64,000 nt of DNA from Nitrosomonadales bacterium. GTDB lineage: Bacteria; Pseudomonadota; Gammaproteobacteria; Burkholderiales; Methylophilaceae. Location of the stretch: NCBI GenBank assembly GCA_024642775.1, contig JAHEAL010000002.1, positions 86,196 through 150,195 on the forward strand, written 5' to 3'. Of the stretch, positions 17,721 to 27,740 are shown in pieces (position 1 is the first letter of the stretch; each line of letters begins with the position of its first letter). Below the pieces are notes generated by a model, which saw nothing but the letters and a program-made list of their open reading frames with translations, was not told the origin of the DNA and ran no database searches. Position numbers and translations under genes: made by a program.

Positions 17721-19859
17721 TGTCTCAAGTTTGGCAAATTCTAATGCCAACCACTTTGTACCACTGGACTGGAATGCAACCTGGATTCTTAGATCATTAC
17801 TACTTCCTTCATAACTTAGAACGACTCCGTAACCAAATTTCTTATGCAAAACAGTTGAACCAATCTTATAGGGGAAACTCTTCGATGGTTCATTTTTTCT
17901 GACTTTCGCAGGTTCGTTAAGAAAAGCATTACTCTTTTCACTAATATTTATTTTTTTTATTAGATTTTCTGGTATCTCATCAAGAAATCTTGAAGAAAGG
18001 TTATATTGAGTTTGCCCATACATTAATCTTGATTGGGAGTAGGTTAGATAAAGTTTTTCTTTGGCTCTTGTTACTGCAACATACATAAGCCTCCTTTCTT
18101 CTTCTAGACCCTCCGCCTCCATAAGACTTTGTTCATGAGGACATAAACCTTCCTCAAGACCAGAAATAAAAACCACATCAAACTCAAGTCCTTTTGCTGA
18201 ATGAATAGTCATCAACTGAAGGGCATCTTGGTTTGCTTTAGCCTGAAGCTCTCCACTTTCTAATGTTGTGTAATTTAAAAATTCAATTAGCTCTAAGTTA
18301 CGATCATTTTCATCAAAATTTTCTGAAAATGTAATGGCCGCAGAAACCAATTCTTCTAAGTTGGAAACTCGGTCTTGGCCATCTTTATCGTTTAGATAAT
18401 GATTTTTTAATCCACTAAAGTTAATTACAACATCAATCGCTTCAGCTAATGTAACCCCCTGAATTTCATCTTCAATTTTTTTTATTAAATCAACAAAAAA
18501 AGAAACTCCTTTCTCACTAGTTGGTGGTTTGTATTCTCTTATTGCAGAATCCCATAAAGATGAGCTGGTCATTTTAGAAATATCTTGAAGCCCTTCAATA
18601 GATCGATTTCCAACTCCACGAGTAGGGAAGTTGACTACCCTTAAGAAAGCATTATCATCACTTTTGTTTGCTACTAGTCTAAGGTAGGCTAGGGCATGCT
18701 TTACCTCTGCTCTTTCGAAGAATCTTAACCCACCATAAACTCGGTAAGGGATATTGTTTGAAACCATATTATGCTCAAGAATCCTCGACTGAGCATTACT
18801 TCTATAGAGTATAGCCATATCCTTAAAAGCAACCCCAGTTCTATGGTGCATCTTGATTTCATCTAGAATATATTTTGCTTCTTCAGTATCTGAGAGAGCT
18901 CTAAAAACTCTTATAGGATCACCATCACCAGATGATGTCCACAAATCTTTTCCTAGTCTTTTCTCGTTATTTTTAATAATGGAATTGGCAGCATTAAGAA
19001 TATTATTTTTTGACCGATAGTTCTGCTCAAGTTTGATGACATTCTGGATCTTAAAGTCTTTCTGGAGGGATTGCATGTTTCCAACATTCGCCCCTCTAAA
19101 TGCATAAATTGATTGGTCATCATCTCCCACTGCAAAAATTATATTGCTCTCACCAGCAAGTAACTTAAGCCAGCGATATTGAAGTTCACTAGTGTCTTGG
19201 AACTCGTCTACTAAGATATGTTTGAACCTATTTTGATAGTGCTCCCTAATTGATGCATTATTGATTAAAAGCTCATAAGACCTTAACAGCAACTCGCCAA
19301 AATCAGCAACTCCTTCTCTTTGGCATTGCTTCTCATATTCTAAATAAACTTCATTTATTTTTTGTGAATGTGGGTCATATGTTTTTACATCTTTTGCCCT
19401 TTTTCCTGATTCTTTTGCACCATTTATATGATACTGAATCTCCTTTGGTGTGTATTTATCCGAGTCAATTTGCAGCGTTTTTGACAATCTTTTGATTGCC
19501 GAGAGTTGGTCACTACTATCAAGGATTTGAAAAGATTGAGGAAGATTGGCGTCTTTAAAATGTGTTCTTAAAAAGCGGTTACATAATCCGTGAAAAGTTC
19601 CAATCCACATGCCTCTTGGATTCATACCCAGCTGCGAAGATACTCTGTTCAACATTTCATTAGCAGCTTTATTAGTAAAGGTTACAGCCATTAAGCCATT
19701 TGGAGAAATAATCTGATTATGAATTAACCAGCTGATTCGTGACGTTAGGACTTTAGTTTTACCACTTCCAGCACCAGCGAGAATTAAAGCTGATTCATTT
19801 TGAAGTTTAACGGCCTCTAATTGTTTTTCATTTAAATCATTTAAGTAGTTTAATTGCAT
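17715..19859 (-). CDS. uvrD: DNA helicase II
   Basis: A 714-residue superfamily 1A helicase unwinding 3'-5' in nucleotide excision and mismatch repair. Motifs in order: LAGAGSGKT (Walker A), LVDEFQDTSELQYRW (II), GDDDQSIYAFRGA (III), LEQNYRS (IV), MTIHSAKGLEFDVVFI (V), EERRLMYVAVTRAK (VI). The C-terminal tudor-like segment (HKKFGYGVV near residue 670, then FQSSGTKWLALEFAKLE) and the total length separate UvrD from Rep. The start is ATG 19859. Nothing in the 166 bases between its start and groEL codes for protein; they hold the groEL terminator. Confidence 0.96.
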   Translation of the reverse strand: MQLNYLNDLNEKQLEAVKLQNESALILAGAGSGKTKVLTSRISWLIHNQIISPNGLMAVTFTNKAANEMLNRVSSQLGMNPRGMWIGTFHGLCNRFLRTHFKDANLPQSFQILDSSDQLSAIKRLSKTLQIDSDKYTPKEIQYHINGAKESGKRAKDVKTYDPHSQKINEVYLEYEKQCQREGVADFGELLLRSYELLINNASIREHYQNRFKHILVDEFQDTSELQYRWLKLLAGESNIIFAVGDDDQSIYAFRGANVGNMQSLQKDFKIQNVIKLEQNYRSKNNILNAANSIIKNNEKRLGKDLWTSSGDGDPIRVFRALSDTEEAKYILDEIKMHHRTGVAFKDMAILYRSNAQSRILEHNMVSNNIPYRVYGGLRFFERAEVKHALAYLRLVANKSDDNAFLRVVNFPTRGVGNRSIEGLQDISKMTSSSLWDSAIREYKPPTSEKGVSFFVDLIKKIEDEIQGVTLAEAIDVVINFSGLKNHYLNDKDGQDRVSNLEELVSAAITFSENFDENDRNLELIEFLNYTTLESGELQAKANQDALQLMTIHSAKGLEFDVVFISGLEEGLCPHEQSLMEAEGLEEERRLMYVAVTRAKEKLYLTYSQSRLMYGQTQYNLSSRFLDEIPENLIKKINISEKSNAFLNEPAKVRKNEPSKSFPYKIGSTVLHKKFGYGVVLSYEGSSNDLRIQVAFQSSGTKWLALEFAKLETL

Positions 19860-19976
19860 GGATCAAGATGCTACATTAATTTTTTAAATTTTAATATTAA
19901 TTCACAGAACTTTTTTATCATTTAGGCATCGTATAAGTAATTCTAGAAGTTTTGTTCCTCCCACAAAACACTAGAA

Positions 19977-20008
19977 AAAAAGGCCTCTTATTGATAAGAG
20001 GCCTTTTT
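19977..20008 (-). terminator. Intrinsic terminator of the groES-groEL operon
   Basis: A perfect 14-base stem, AAAAAGGCCTCTTA at 19977-19990 pairing with 19995-20008, closes a TTGA loop. The run of A on the left reads as a T tract on the minus strand, right after the groEL stop codon, and the right arm ends in T5, so it could work in both directions. It lies 17 bases beyond the groEL stop. Confidence 0.9.
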
Positions 20009-20025
20009 CATTTCATTGATGATGA

Positions 20026-21696
<1,671 letters not shown>

Positions 21697-21709
21697 TTAA
21701 TTATTTGTA

Positions 21710-22000
21710 TTATTCAATAATTGCCATGATGTCATCTTCTCTCATTACCAGAAGCTCTTCGCCATCCACTTTTACAGTTTGGCCTGCATATTTACCAAAA
21801 AGTACTTTATCGCCCACTTTTACATCAAGGGCTTTTACGTTGCCATCTTCTAAAATTTTTCCATTACCAACGGCTTCGATAACTCCTTGATCTGGTTTTT
21901 CTGCTGATGCACTTTCTGGAATAACGATTCCTGATGCAGTTGTACGTTCTTCTTCAACGCGTTTTACAATAACGCGATCATGTAAAGGACGAATTTTCAT
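21710..22000 (-). CDS. groES: Co-chaperonin GroES (Hsp10)
   Basis: A 96-residue cap of the GroEL chamber, beginning [18 protein letters not shown], with the mobile loop [19 protein letters not shown], then [12 protein letters not shown] and a C-terminal [14 protein letters not shown]. The ribosome binding site AGGAGAGC lies just before the ATG. The first gene of the groES-groEL operon; heat control is described in the two regulatory entries upstream. Confidence 0.99.
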   Translation of the reverse strand: MKIRPLHDRVIVKRVEEERTTASGIVIPESASAEKPDQGVIEAVGNGKILEDGNVKALDVKVGDKVLFGKYAGQTVKVDGEELLVMREDDIMAIIE

Positions 22001-22051
22001 TTGTAAGCTCTCCTAATAGTGTATTCTTATTGTTAAATTAAGTTTTAAAAT

Positions 22052-22078
22052 TTAGCACTCTATAACTTAGAGTGCTAA
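22052..22078 (-). promoter_or_regulatory. CIRCE operator (HrcA binding site)
   Basis: A perfect inverted repeat, TTAGCACTC, nine bases, GAGTGCTAA, at 22052-22060 and 22070-22078. This equals the CIRCE consensus base for base. HrcA represses groE through CIRCE and is released on heat shock. It lies 52 bases before the groES ATG, between the likely promoter and the gene. hrcA itself is not in this window. Confidence 0.96.
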
Positions 22079-22107
22079 TAATAGGGATGATTACCTCAAA
22101 TTTCAAG
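22078..22107 (-). promoter_or_regulatory. Sigma-32-like heat shock promoter of groES-groEL
   Basis: Reading the minus strand, CTTGAAA at 22107-22101 is followed after 14 bases by CCCTATTAT at 22086-22078. This fits the RpoH consensus (CTTGAAA, 11-16 bases, CCCCATnT) with one change in the -10. The -10 touches the CIRCE operator, so HrcA would sit over the transcription start. Dual RpoH/HrcA control of groE is known in some betaproteobacteria; here it is inferred from sequence. Confidence 0.75.
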
Positions 22108-22136
22108 GGCAATACAATAAAAAAATAAGGTTTTTT

Positions 22137-23207
22137 ATGTTTTCAAACAAAGATTATCGTCAATTACCAAACTCTGAGCTAAAAATTTCACCCATAACGC
22201 TTGGGACCATGACATTTGGCGACCAAAATAGTCAAACAGAAGCATTTCAACAATTGGATTATGCTGTGAGTAGCGGAATTAACTCTATTGATGTTGCTGA
22301 GCTTTATCCTGTCCCACCAAAACCTGATACGTATACTAAAACAGAGACGATCGTGGGTGAATGGCTTAAAAATCAGTATAGGGATCAATTAGTTATTTCA
22401 ACAAAAGTTGCTGGACCAAGGAGAGATCTCGACTGGATACGAGGAGGGCCAAAATCATTAGACCAAGAGAATATCACTTCAGCTCTTCATGCATCATTGA
22501 AGAGATTGCAAACGGATTATATTGATCTTCTTTACCTGCATTGGCCAGAAAGAAATGTTCCTATGTTCGGGCAATACCGCTTTGATCCAAATGATGAGGT
22601 TAAAAATAATCAACAGATTCCGTGGGTTTCAATAGAGAGTCAGTTGGAAACATTAAAAAAACTGACTGACTCTGGAAAAGTAAGGGCAATAGCATTGTCC
22701 AATGAATTTCCATGGGGGATGATGGAGTTCTTAAGGATTGCGCGCGAAAAAAAATTACCTTTGATTTCAGCACTTCAGAACAGTTACAGCTTACTCAATC
22801 GGACAGTTGAATTTGGTATGACTGAAGTTTTATTTCGAGAGAAAATTGGGTTTTTAGCTTACTCACCTTTGGCCTTTGGATATTTGACGGGTAAATATAA
22901 TAAAAATCCAAATGCTAACGGGCGCGTTAATCTCTTCCCTGGATATGCTCAAAGATTCAACAAACCCGGAGTGAGCGAGGCTGTAAAAAAATACGCCTTA
23001 TTGGCAGAAAATTTTAATTTGAGTCTCACAGAGCTAGCTCTTAAATTTGTCAGCCAGCAGTGGTTTGTAACCTCAACTATTATCGGGGCTACAAATATGG
23101 ACCAATTGCAGCAAAATTTAAACGCGGTTACCGCCAAAGCATTAGGCCCAGAAATTCTAGCTGAAGTGGAAAATATACACTTATCTGTTATGAATCCAGC
23201 TCCGTAA
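22137..23207 (+). CDS. Aldo/keto reductase (Tas-like)
   Basis: A 356-residue TIM-barrel oxidoreductase close in plan to E. coli Tas (346). It shows LGTMTFGDQNSQ, SIDVAELYPVPP (catalytic Asp and Tyr), ISTKVAGPRRD (Lys), YIDLLYLHWPERNVPMFG (His) and the C-terminal NADP-type segment TSTIIGATNMDQL. Tas-type enzymes reduce carbonyl compounds with NADPH; the natural substrate is unknown. It diverges from groES, and its leader contains the groE promoter region. It is followed after four bases by bioA. Confidence 0.9.
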   Translation: MFSNKDYRQLPNSELKISPITLGTMTFGDQNSQTEAFQQLDYAVSSGINSIDVAELYPVPPKPDTYTKTETIVGEWLKNQYRDQLVISTKVAGPRRDLDWIRGGPKSLDQENITSALHASLKRLQTDYIDLLYLHWPERNVPMFGQYRFDPNDEVKNNQQIPWVSIESQLETLKKLTDSGKVRAIALSNEFPWGMMEFLRIAREKKLPLISALQNSYSLLNRTVEFGMTEVLFREKIGFLAYSPLAFGYLTGKYNKNPNANGRVNLFPGYAQRFNKPGVSEAVKKYALLAENFNLSLTELALKFVSQQWFVTSTIIGATNMDQLQQNLNAVTAKALGPEILAEVENIHLSVMNPAP

Positions 23208-23211
23208 TGAA

Positions 23212-24531
23212 ATGAAAAAAAAATTTTCAATGATTGTAAAAGAAAGCCTTGAACATGTATGGCATCCTTGCTCAAGAATGGCGGATTACAGTGAGTTAAA
23301 TCTTTTACCCATTAAGTCTGGCGATAAAAGTTGGTTAATTGCCGAGGATGGAAAAAAATATTTTGATTCAATCAGTTCTTGGTGGGTAAATCTTTTTGGA
23401 CATAATAATCCATTCATAAAAAAAAGGATTATTGCTCAATTAAATAAAATTGAGCATGTGATGCTTTCTGGAATGACCCATGAACCAGTGGTTGATTTAT
23501 CAAGAAAATTAAAAATACTAACAAACTTAGACCACTGCTTTTATTCAAGTGATGGTTCCAGTGCGGTTGAAATTGCACTAAAAATAAGTTTCCATTATTG
23601 GAAAAATAAAGGTTTTAACAAGAAGACCAAGTTTGCGATGCTCAGCGATAGTTATCATGGAGAAACGATTGGAGCTCTTTCGGTTACCGATGTTGATATT
23701 TTTTCTAATAATTATAAAGGACTGTTGTTAAAGAACTTTCTTTTACCGAACCCTTCTCCAAAAGAGTACAGCAACGAAAAAGCATTAAAGGCTTATGCTT
23801 TGGAAAGCTTTGAAAAAGCAAGAGCTATCTTAGAAAAAAATCATAACTCTATAGCTGGGCTGATAATTGAGCCAATCGTACAATGTGCTTCAGGAATGAA
23901 CTGTTATCACCCGGTTTACTTAAAAAAAATGAGACAGCTCTGTAAGAAGTTAAATATTCATTTGATTGCTGATGAGATAGCCGTAGGGTTTGGAAGAACC
24001 GGGAAAATGTTTGCTTGCGAACATGCGTCTATCAACCCTGATATCTTATGCCTATCAAAAGGATTATCTGGTGGCTACCTTCCGCTCGCAGCAACGTTGG
24101 TTTGTAAGAAAATTTATAATGAATTCTTAGATGCAAAAATTGATAAGACCTTTCTTCATTCACATAGCTTTACAGGAAATCCTTTGGCCTGTTCAGCGGC
24201 ATTAGCCACGCTAGATTTTTTTGAAGATAAGCAAGTAATGGAAGCTTTAGATAAAAAAATAACTAAGTTTGATAGTTTTATCAGTAAGCTTAATGAGTTT
24301 GAAATTAATAATTATAAAAATATAGGAATGATTTGGCGATTTGATTTACCTGAGAGATTTTCAGCCAAGCAATTTGAACAATTTTCCAGAGATGAAAAAA
24401 TTCTTCTCAGGCCCATAGGTCAAACGATCTACTTTATGCCTCCATTAAGTACTACAATTAAAGATATTAAATTTTTGGTTAAAGCTATAAGAAAAGTCTT
24501 TATAAAATTAGGAGTTGAATGCGTAAAATAA
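23212..24531 (+). CDS. bioA: Adenosylmethionine-8-amino-7-oxononanoate aminotransferase
   Basis: BioA transfers an amino group from S-adenosylmethionine to 8-amino-7-oxononanoate in biotin synthesis. The 439-residue fold-type I PLP enzyme has the BioA N-terminal HVWHPCSRM segment, SSWWVNLFGHNNP, YSSDGSSAVEIALK, the SYHGETIGALSVTD stretch, IADEIAVGFGRTGK and the PLP lysine in LSKGLSGGYLPL. The start may be ATG 23212 or ATG 23230; neither has a strong ribosome binding site. The other biotin genes are not in this window. It overlaps dacB by 13 bases. Confidence 0.96.
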   Translation: MKKKFSMIVKESLEHVWHPCSRMADYSELNLLPIKSGDKSWLIAEDGKKYFDSISSWWVNLFGHNNPFIKKRIIAQLNKIEHVMLSGMTHEPVVDLSRKLKILTNLDHCFYSSDGSSAVEIALKISFHYWKNKGFNKKTKFAMLSDSYHGETIGALSVTDVDIFSNNYKGLLLKNFLLPNPSPKEYSNEKALKAYALESFEKARAILEKNHNSIAGLIIEPIVQCASGMNCYHPVYLKKMRQLCKKLNIHLIADEIAVGFGRTGKMFACEHASINPDILCLSKGLSGGYLPLAATLVCKKIYNEFLDAKIDKTFLHSHSFTGNPLACSAALATLDFFEDKQVMEALDKKITKFDSFISKLNEFEINNYKNIGMIWRFDLPERFSAKQFEQFSRDEKILLRPIGQTIYFMPPLSTTIKDIKFLVKAIRKVFIKLGVECVK

Positions 24532-25913
24532 TTTTTTTATTAACGTTGATTTTAACTAGCCTATTAGTAATTGGTAATGAAAACTTACCAAAGAAAATTA
24601 GCAAAATATCTTTAACCCCTGGAAATTATTCTTTAATTGTAAAGAAAATAAATTCTGATGAAGTGTGGCAAAAAAATTCAGATCAATCATTTAATTTTGC
24701 CTCAGTAAATAAAATTCTTACCTCAATTATTGCATTTGATTTACTTGGTCCGGAATTTCAGTTTAAGACAAAATTTTTTACAAACGGTGAAATTAAAGAA
24801 GGGGTATTGGAGGGTGACTTAATTATCAAGGGAGAGGGTAATCCGGTTTTTTCATACAACGATCTTGAGCAGGTTTTAAGATTTCTTCAATTAAAAGGCA
24901 TTACAAGTATTGATGGGGATGTATTGCTTGATTACTCATATTTCGACGATCAGCAATTCAAATTAATCGATCAGGACGCTTACCGTGCTTATAATGTTTT
25001 TCCTTCTCCATTGATTATTGAGGCAGGAGCAATCGGGCTTGATTTTTTCTTAACGGAAAAAGAGTTGCTAATTCAACATAACCCAGCTATTAAAAATATC
25101 AAATTAATTAATAATATTAAAGTTACTGCTGAGAGTTGTCGCGACTGGAAATCTAAATTAACTTATGGGGCCAGCTTTGAGAATAATCTATTGAACATTA
25201 ATCTCTCCGGTTCCTTCAGTGAAAAGTGCCAAAACAAATCCATATACTTAAACCTTATTAATCAGTCAGAGTATTTTGCATTAATTTTTCAAGAAGTTTG
25301 GTCCAGCCTGGGAGGCAATATAAGCGGGGTTATCCAAAAAAAAACGAAAGAATCAGATCTTGATCAATTAGATTTAATTTATGAGCACCACTCTGAGCCG
25401 TTAAATCAATTAGTTTTTGAGATGAATAAATACAGCCTTAATTTATTTTCTAGAAACCTTGCATTAATTGCAATGAGAGAGGGAAGTCAGTTATCGCCAA
25501 ATGAGTTTAATACCAACCTTTTTTATAGCCAATGGCTTCAAGAAAAAAACATCAATGCTGAATCATTTTATTTAGAAAATGGAGCTGGACTTTCACGAGA
25601 GAGTTATGCCACTACTCAATTTTTTTTAGATGTCTTAGATTATATTCATAAATCAAAATACTCCTCTGAAATTAAATCATCAATGCCTATTGTTGGTATT
25701 GATGGAACCCTTAAGACCATATTCAAGGATGAATTATTTTCAGGCTCCTCCCATATTAAGACAGGTAGCCTCAAAGATGTGTATGCTTTTGCTGGGTTTT
25801 TAATATCTGAAAAGAATGAGGAATACATAATTATTTTAGTAACAAATAAGGAAAATTATGAGTCTTCAGTCGCTTTTTTTAAAGATATGTTAAAGTACTT
25901 CTACAAAAATTAA
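24519..25913 (+). CDS. dacB: D-alanyl-D-alanine carboxypeptidase/endopeptidase (PBP4 type)
   Basis: A 464-residue periplasmic penicillin-binding protein of peptidase family S13. A signal peptide covers residues 1-20. The active-site set is SVNK (S62, K65), SLN in NKYSLNLFSRNLAL, and KTG in HIKTGSLKDVYAFAG. It trims or cleaves peptidoglycan cross-links. The start overlaps the bioA end. The FKBP gene follows directly. Confidence 0.93.
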   Translation: MRKIIFLLTLILTSLLVIGNENLPKKISKISLTPGNYSLIVKKINSDEVWQKNSDQSFNFASVNKILTSIIAFDLLGPEFQFKTKFFTNGEIKEGVLEGDLIIKGEGNPVFSYNDLEQVLRFLQLKGITSIDGDVLLDYSYFDDQQFKLIDQDAYRAYNVFPSPLIIEAGAIGLDFFLTEKELLIQHNPAIKNIKLINNIKVTAESCRDWKSKLTYGASFENNLLNINLSGSFSEKCQNKSIYLNLINQSEYFALIFQEVWSSLGGNISGVIQKKTKESDLDQLDLIYEHHSEPLNQLVFEMNKYSLNLFSRNLALIAMREGSQLSPNEFNTNLFYSQWLQEKNINAESFYLENGAGLSRESYATTQFFLDVLDYIHKSKYSSEIKSSMPIVGIDGTLKTIFKDELFSGSSHIKTGSLKDVYAFAGFLISEKNEEYIIILVTNKENYESSVAFFKDMLKYFYKN

Positions 25914-25925
25914 ATGGGATATTTT

Positions 25926-26369
25926 ATGAGATTTATTTTTTATTTTTTAATTTTGTTAACTTGGAATGTTTTTGCAATTGAACTAGTTGGAGAGGAAAAA
26001 GTGAGTAATCAAGACGGCGCATTAAAAGAGTTGGTAATTATAGATACTGTCGAAGGCAAAGGTCGGGAAGCAGAGGCGGGATTGCTAGTTAAGGTTCATT
26101 ACACCGGATGGCTATATGATCCTCAAGCTAAAGATAAAAGAGGAAAGAAATTTGATAGCTCTCTTGATAGAAATGACCCACTTGAGTTTTCTTTAGGTAT
26201 CGGTCAAGTTATTAAAGGTTGGGATGAGGGCGTTCAAGGGATGAAAATTGGTGGCAAGAGAACAATTCATATTCCTGCTGCTATGGGCTATGGGACAAGG
26301 GGTGCGGGTGATGTAATACCGCCTAACAGTGACCTGATGTTTGATGTTGAATTACTCGGTCTTAATTAA
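25926..26369 (+). CDS. FKBP-type peptidyl-prolyl isomerase, exported
   Basis: A 147-residue protein: a signal peptide (MRFIFYFLILLTWNVFA) followed by one FKBP domain with VKVHYTGWLYD, KFDSSLDR, FSLGIGQVIKGWDEGVQGM, IPAAMGYGTRGAG and IPPNSDLMFDVELL. It speeds prolyl isomerisation, probably in the periplasm. I prefer ATG 25926 to ATG 25914 because it gives a clean signal peptide. It is the third isomerase of the window beside the two cyclophilins. Confidence 0.93.
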   Translation: MRFIFYFLILLTWNVFAIELVGEEKVSNQDGALKELVIIDTVEGKGREAEAGLLVKVHYTGWLYDPQAKDKRGKKFDSSLDRNDPLEFSLGIGQVIKGWDEGVQGMKIGGKRTIHIPAAMGYGTRGAGDVIPPNSDLMFDVELLGLN

Positions 26370-26372
26370 ATA

Positions 26373-26789
26373 ATGGACTTAAAAGTCAAGTGGGATGGAG
26401 GCGTTAGCTTTCTAGCAACTAGTGAAACGGGCCACAATGTAATGATGGATGGCCCCGAGTCATTAGGGGGCAAAAATAAAGGAATGCGACCGATGGAACT
26501 GCTGCTCTCTGGAGTCGGGGGTTGCACCTCTTTTGATGTGGTGACAATTCTAAAGAAGTCAAGGCAAGATGTTTTAGATTGCGAAGCAATAATCACGGCA
26601 AAAAGAGCTGAGGATATTCCAAAAGTATTTACCGACATTCATATCCATTTTAAAGTTTCGGGAAAAAACTTAAGTCAAAAAACAGTTGGTCGGGCAATTG
26701 AATTGTCAGCGACAAAATACTGCTCAGCATCAATTATGCTTGGCCAGTCAGTCAATATCACACATGATTTTGAAATTATAGAGGGTTAG
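26373..26789 (+). CDS. OsmC family protein (YhfA-like)
   Basis: A 138-residue OsmC/Ohr-fold protein with the two conserved cysteines in GGCTSFDVV (near residue 50) and TKYCSASIM (near residue 114). Members of the OsmC/Ohr fold reduce organic hydroperoxides with such a pair; for the YhfA subgroup the role is less clear. It begins MDLKVKWDGGVSFLA and is three bases after the FKBP gene. Its end overlaps the convergent gene by four bases. Confidence 0.88.
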   Translation: MDLKVKWDGGVSFLATSETGHNVMMDGPESLGGKNKGMRPMELLLSGVGGCTSFDVVTILKKSRQDVLDCEAIITAKRAEDIPKVFTDIHIHFKVSGKNLSQKTVGRAIELSATKYCSASIMLGQSVNITHDFEIIEG

Positions 26790-27100
26790 TTATTTATAAT
26801 CTTAACCTGAAGGGTTGTCTCATTATCGATTACGTCTAGAAGCCTATCAATATTAGGATGTTTCCCAGGGTTATTATGGGCATCCTCTGTGTGCTCGGCG
26901 TATAAATCAATTCCCTCCATGGCTGCCTCACCGTTGATTTCACCAAAAGTTTCGAATAGGTGGAAATAAACTTTAATGGAACCCATAGAGCCCGGTTTGC
27001 TTTTAATGCTTCCTATCAATTCCCCCTCTTGGTAGAGCTCAATTTCTTTGATGTGATCTGCGGGATTAAGTGTTTCAAGTATTTCTTTAAATCTTTGCAT
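26786..27100 (-). CDS. Conserved protein of unknown function, 104 residues
   Basis: I do not recognise the family. The protein is soluble and acidic, with no signal peptide or membrane segment. It begins MQRFKEILETLNPADHIKEI, has a central basic stretch (KSKPGSMGSIKVYFHLF) and a His-rich part, EHTEDAHNNPGKHPNIDRLL, then a beta-like end. It precedes no partner but lies six bases from coq7 on the same strand, so it is probably cotranscribed with ctpA-coq7. Codon use looks like its neighbours. Confidence 0.7.
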   Translation of the reverse strand: MQRFKEILETLNPADHIKEIELYQEGELIGSIKSKPGSMGSIKVYFHLFETFGEINGEAAMEGIDLYAEHTEDAHNNPGKHPNIDRLLDVIDNETTLQVKIINN

Positions 27101-27106
27101 TATTAA

Positions 27107-27733
27107 TTAAATCCAATAGGTTGTTCGAGTCATAATCTTTGATGAAAATTTCATAAATTTTTTAAAGACTTGCGGTAATTTTCTTGCACCAAGTTTTTTT
27201 GCTGTCTCTTGATGCTTTTCTTCATCATATTTCATTTGCTTTAAAATTGCATGTGTTTTTTTATCTTTCTGAGGAATTTTATTGATATGAGTTTCAAGGT
27301 GACTAGAAACCTGCTTTTCCGTCTCTTCTAGGAAGCCAAGATTGTATTGGCTGTCAATCTTACTGGCTATCATACCCATACCTAATGAGGCTAAATAGAA
27401 AAAGGGGTTAAGATGGCTAGTTTTGCCACCGAGCTGGTCAATTCTTTTTTGACACCAAACAAGATGATCTATTTCTTCGGACGCCGCTTGATTTAATTGT
27501 TTGTGAATAGTTTGGTCTTGATTAAAAAGCAGTTGTCCACGATACAACGCTTGCGCACAAATTTCTCCGGTATGATTGACACGCATGTACCTTATGATTT
27601 TCTCCTTCTCTTCCTCTGGAAGGGAATCATCAGAAGAATTTACTTTTTCTGAAGGATCTGTTCGATTCCCCTTTGGAGGACAAGAATGTAATTTCAAAGC
27701 AAAATCAATCTCCGAAATTAATTTATCAATCAT
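27107..27733 (-). CDS. coq7: 3-demethoxyubiquinol 3-hydroxylase (Coq7/UbiF-type diiron enzyme)
   Basis: Coq7 carries out the last ring hydroxylation in ubiquinone synthesis. The 208-residue protein shows the diiron ligands: RVNHTGEICAQALYRGQ, the EEIDHLVWCQKRI helix, then EKQVSSHLE and YDEEKHQETAKKLGA near the C-terminus. Having Coq7 rather than the flavoprotein UbiF is normal for many betaproteobacteria. It lies between ctpA and the unknown gene on the same strand. Confidence 0.93.
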   Translation of the reverse strand: MIDKLISEIDFALKLHSCPPKGNRTDPSEKVNSSDDSLPEEEKEKIIRYMRVNHTGEICAQALYRGQLLFNQDQTIHKQLNQAASEEIDHLVWCQKRIDQLGGKTSHLNPFFYLASLGMGMIASKIDSQYNLGFLEETEKQVSSHLETHINKIPQKDKKTHAILKQMKYDEEKHQETAKKLGARKLPQVFKKFMKFSSKIMTRTTYWI

Positions 27734-27740
27734 AAGGTTT

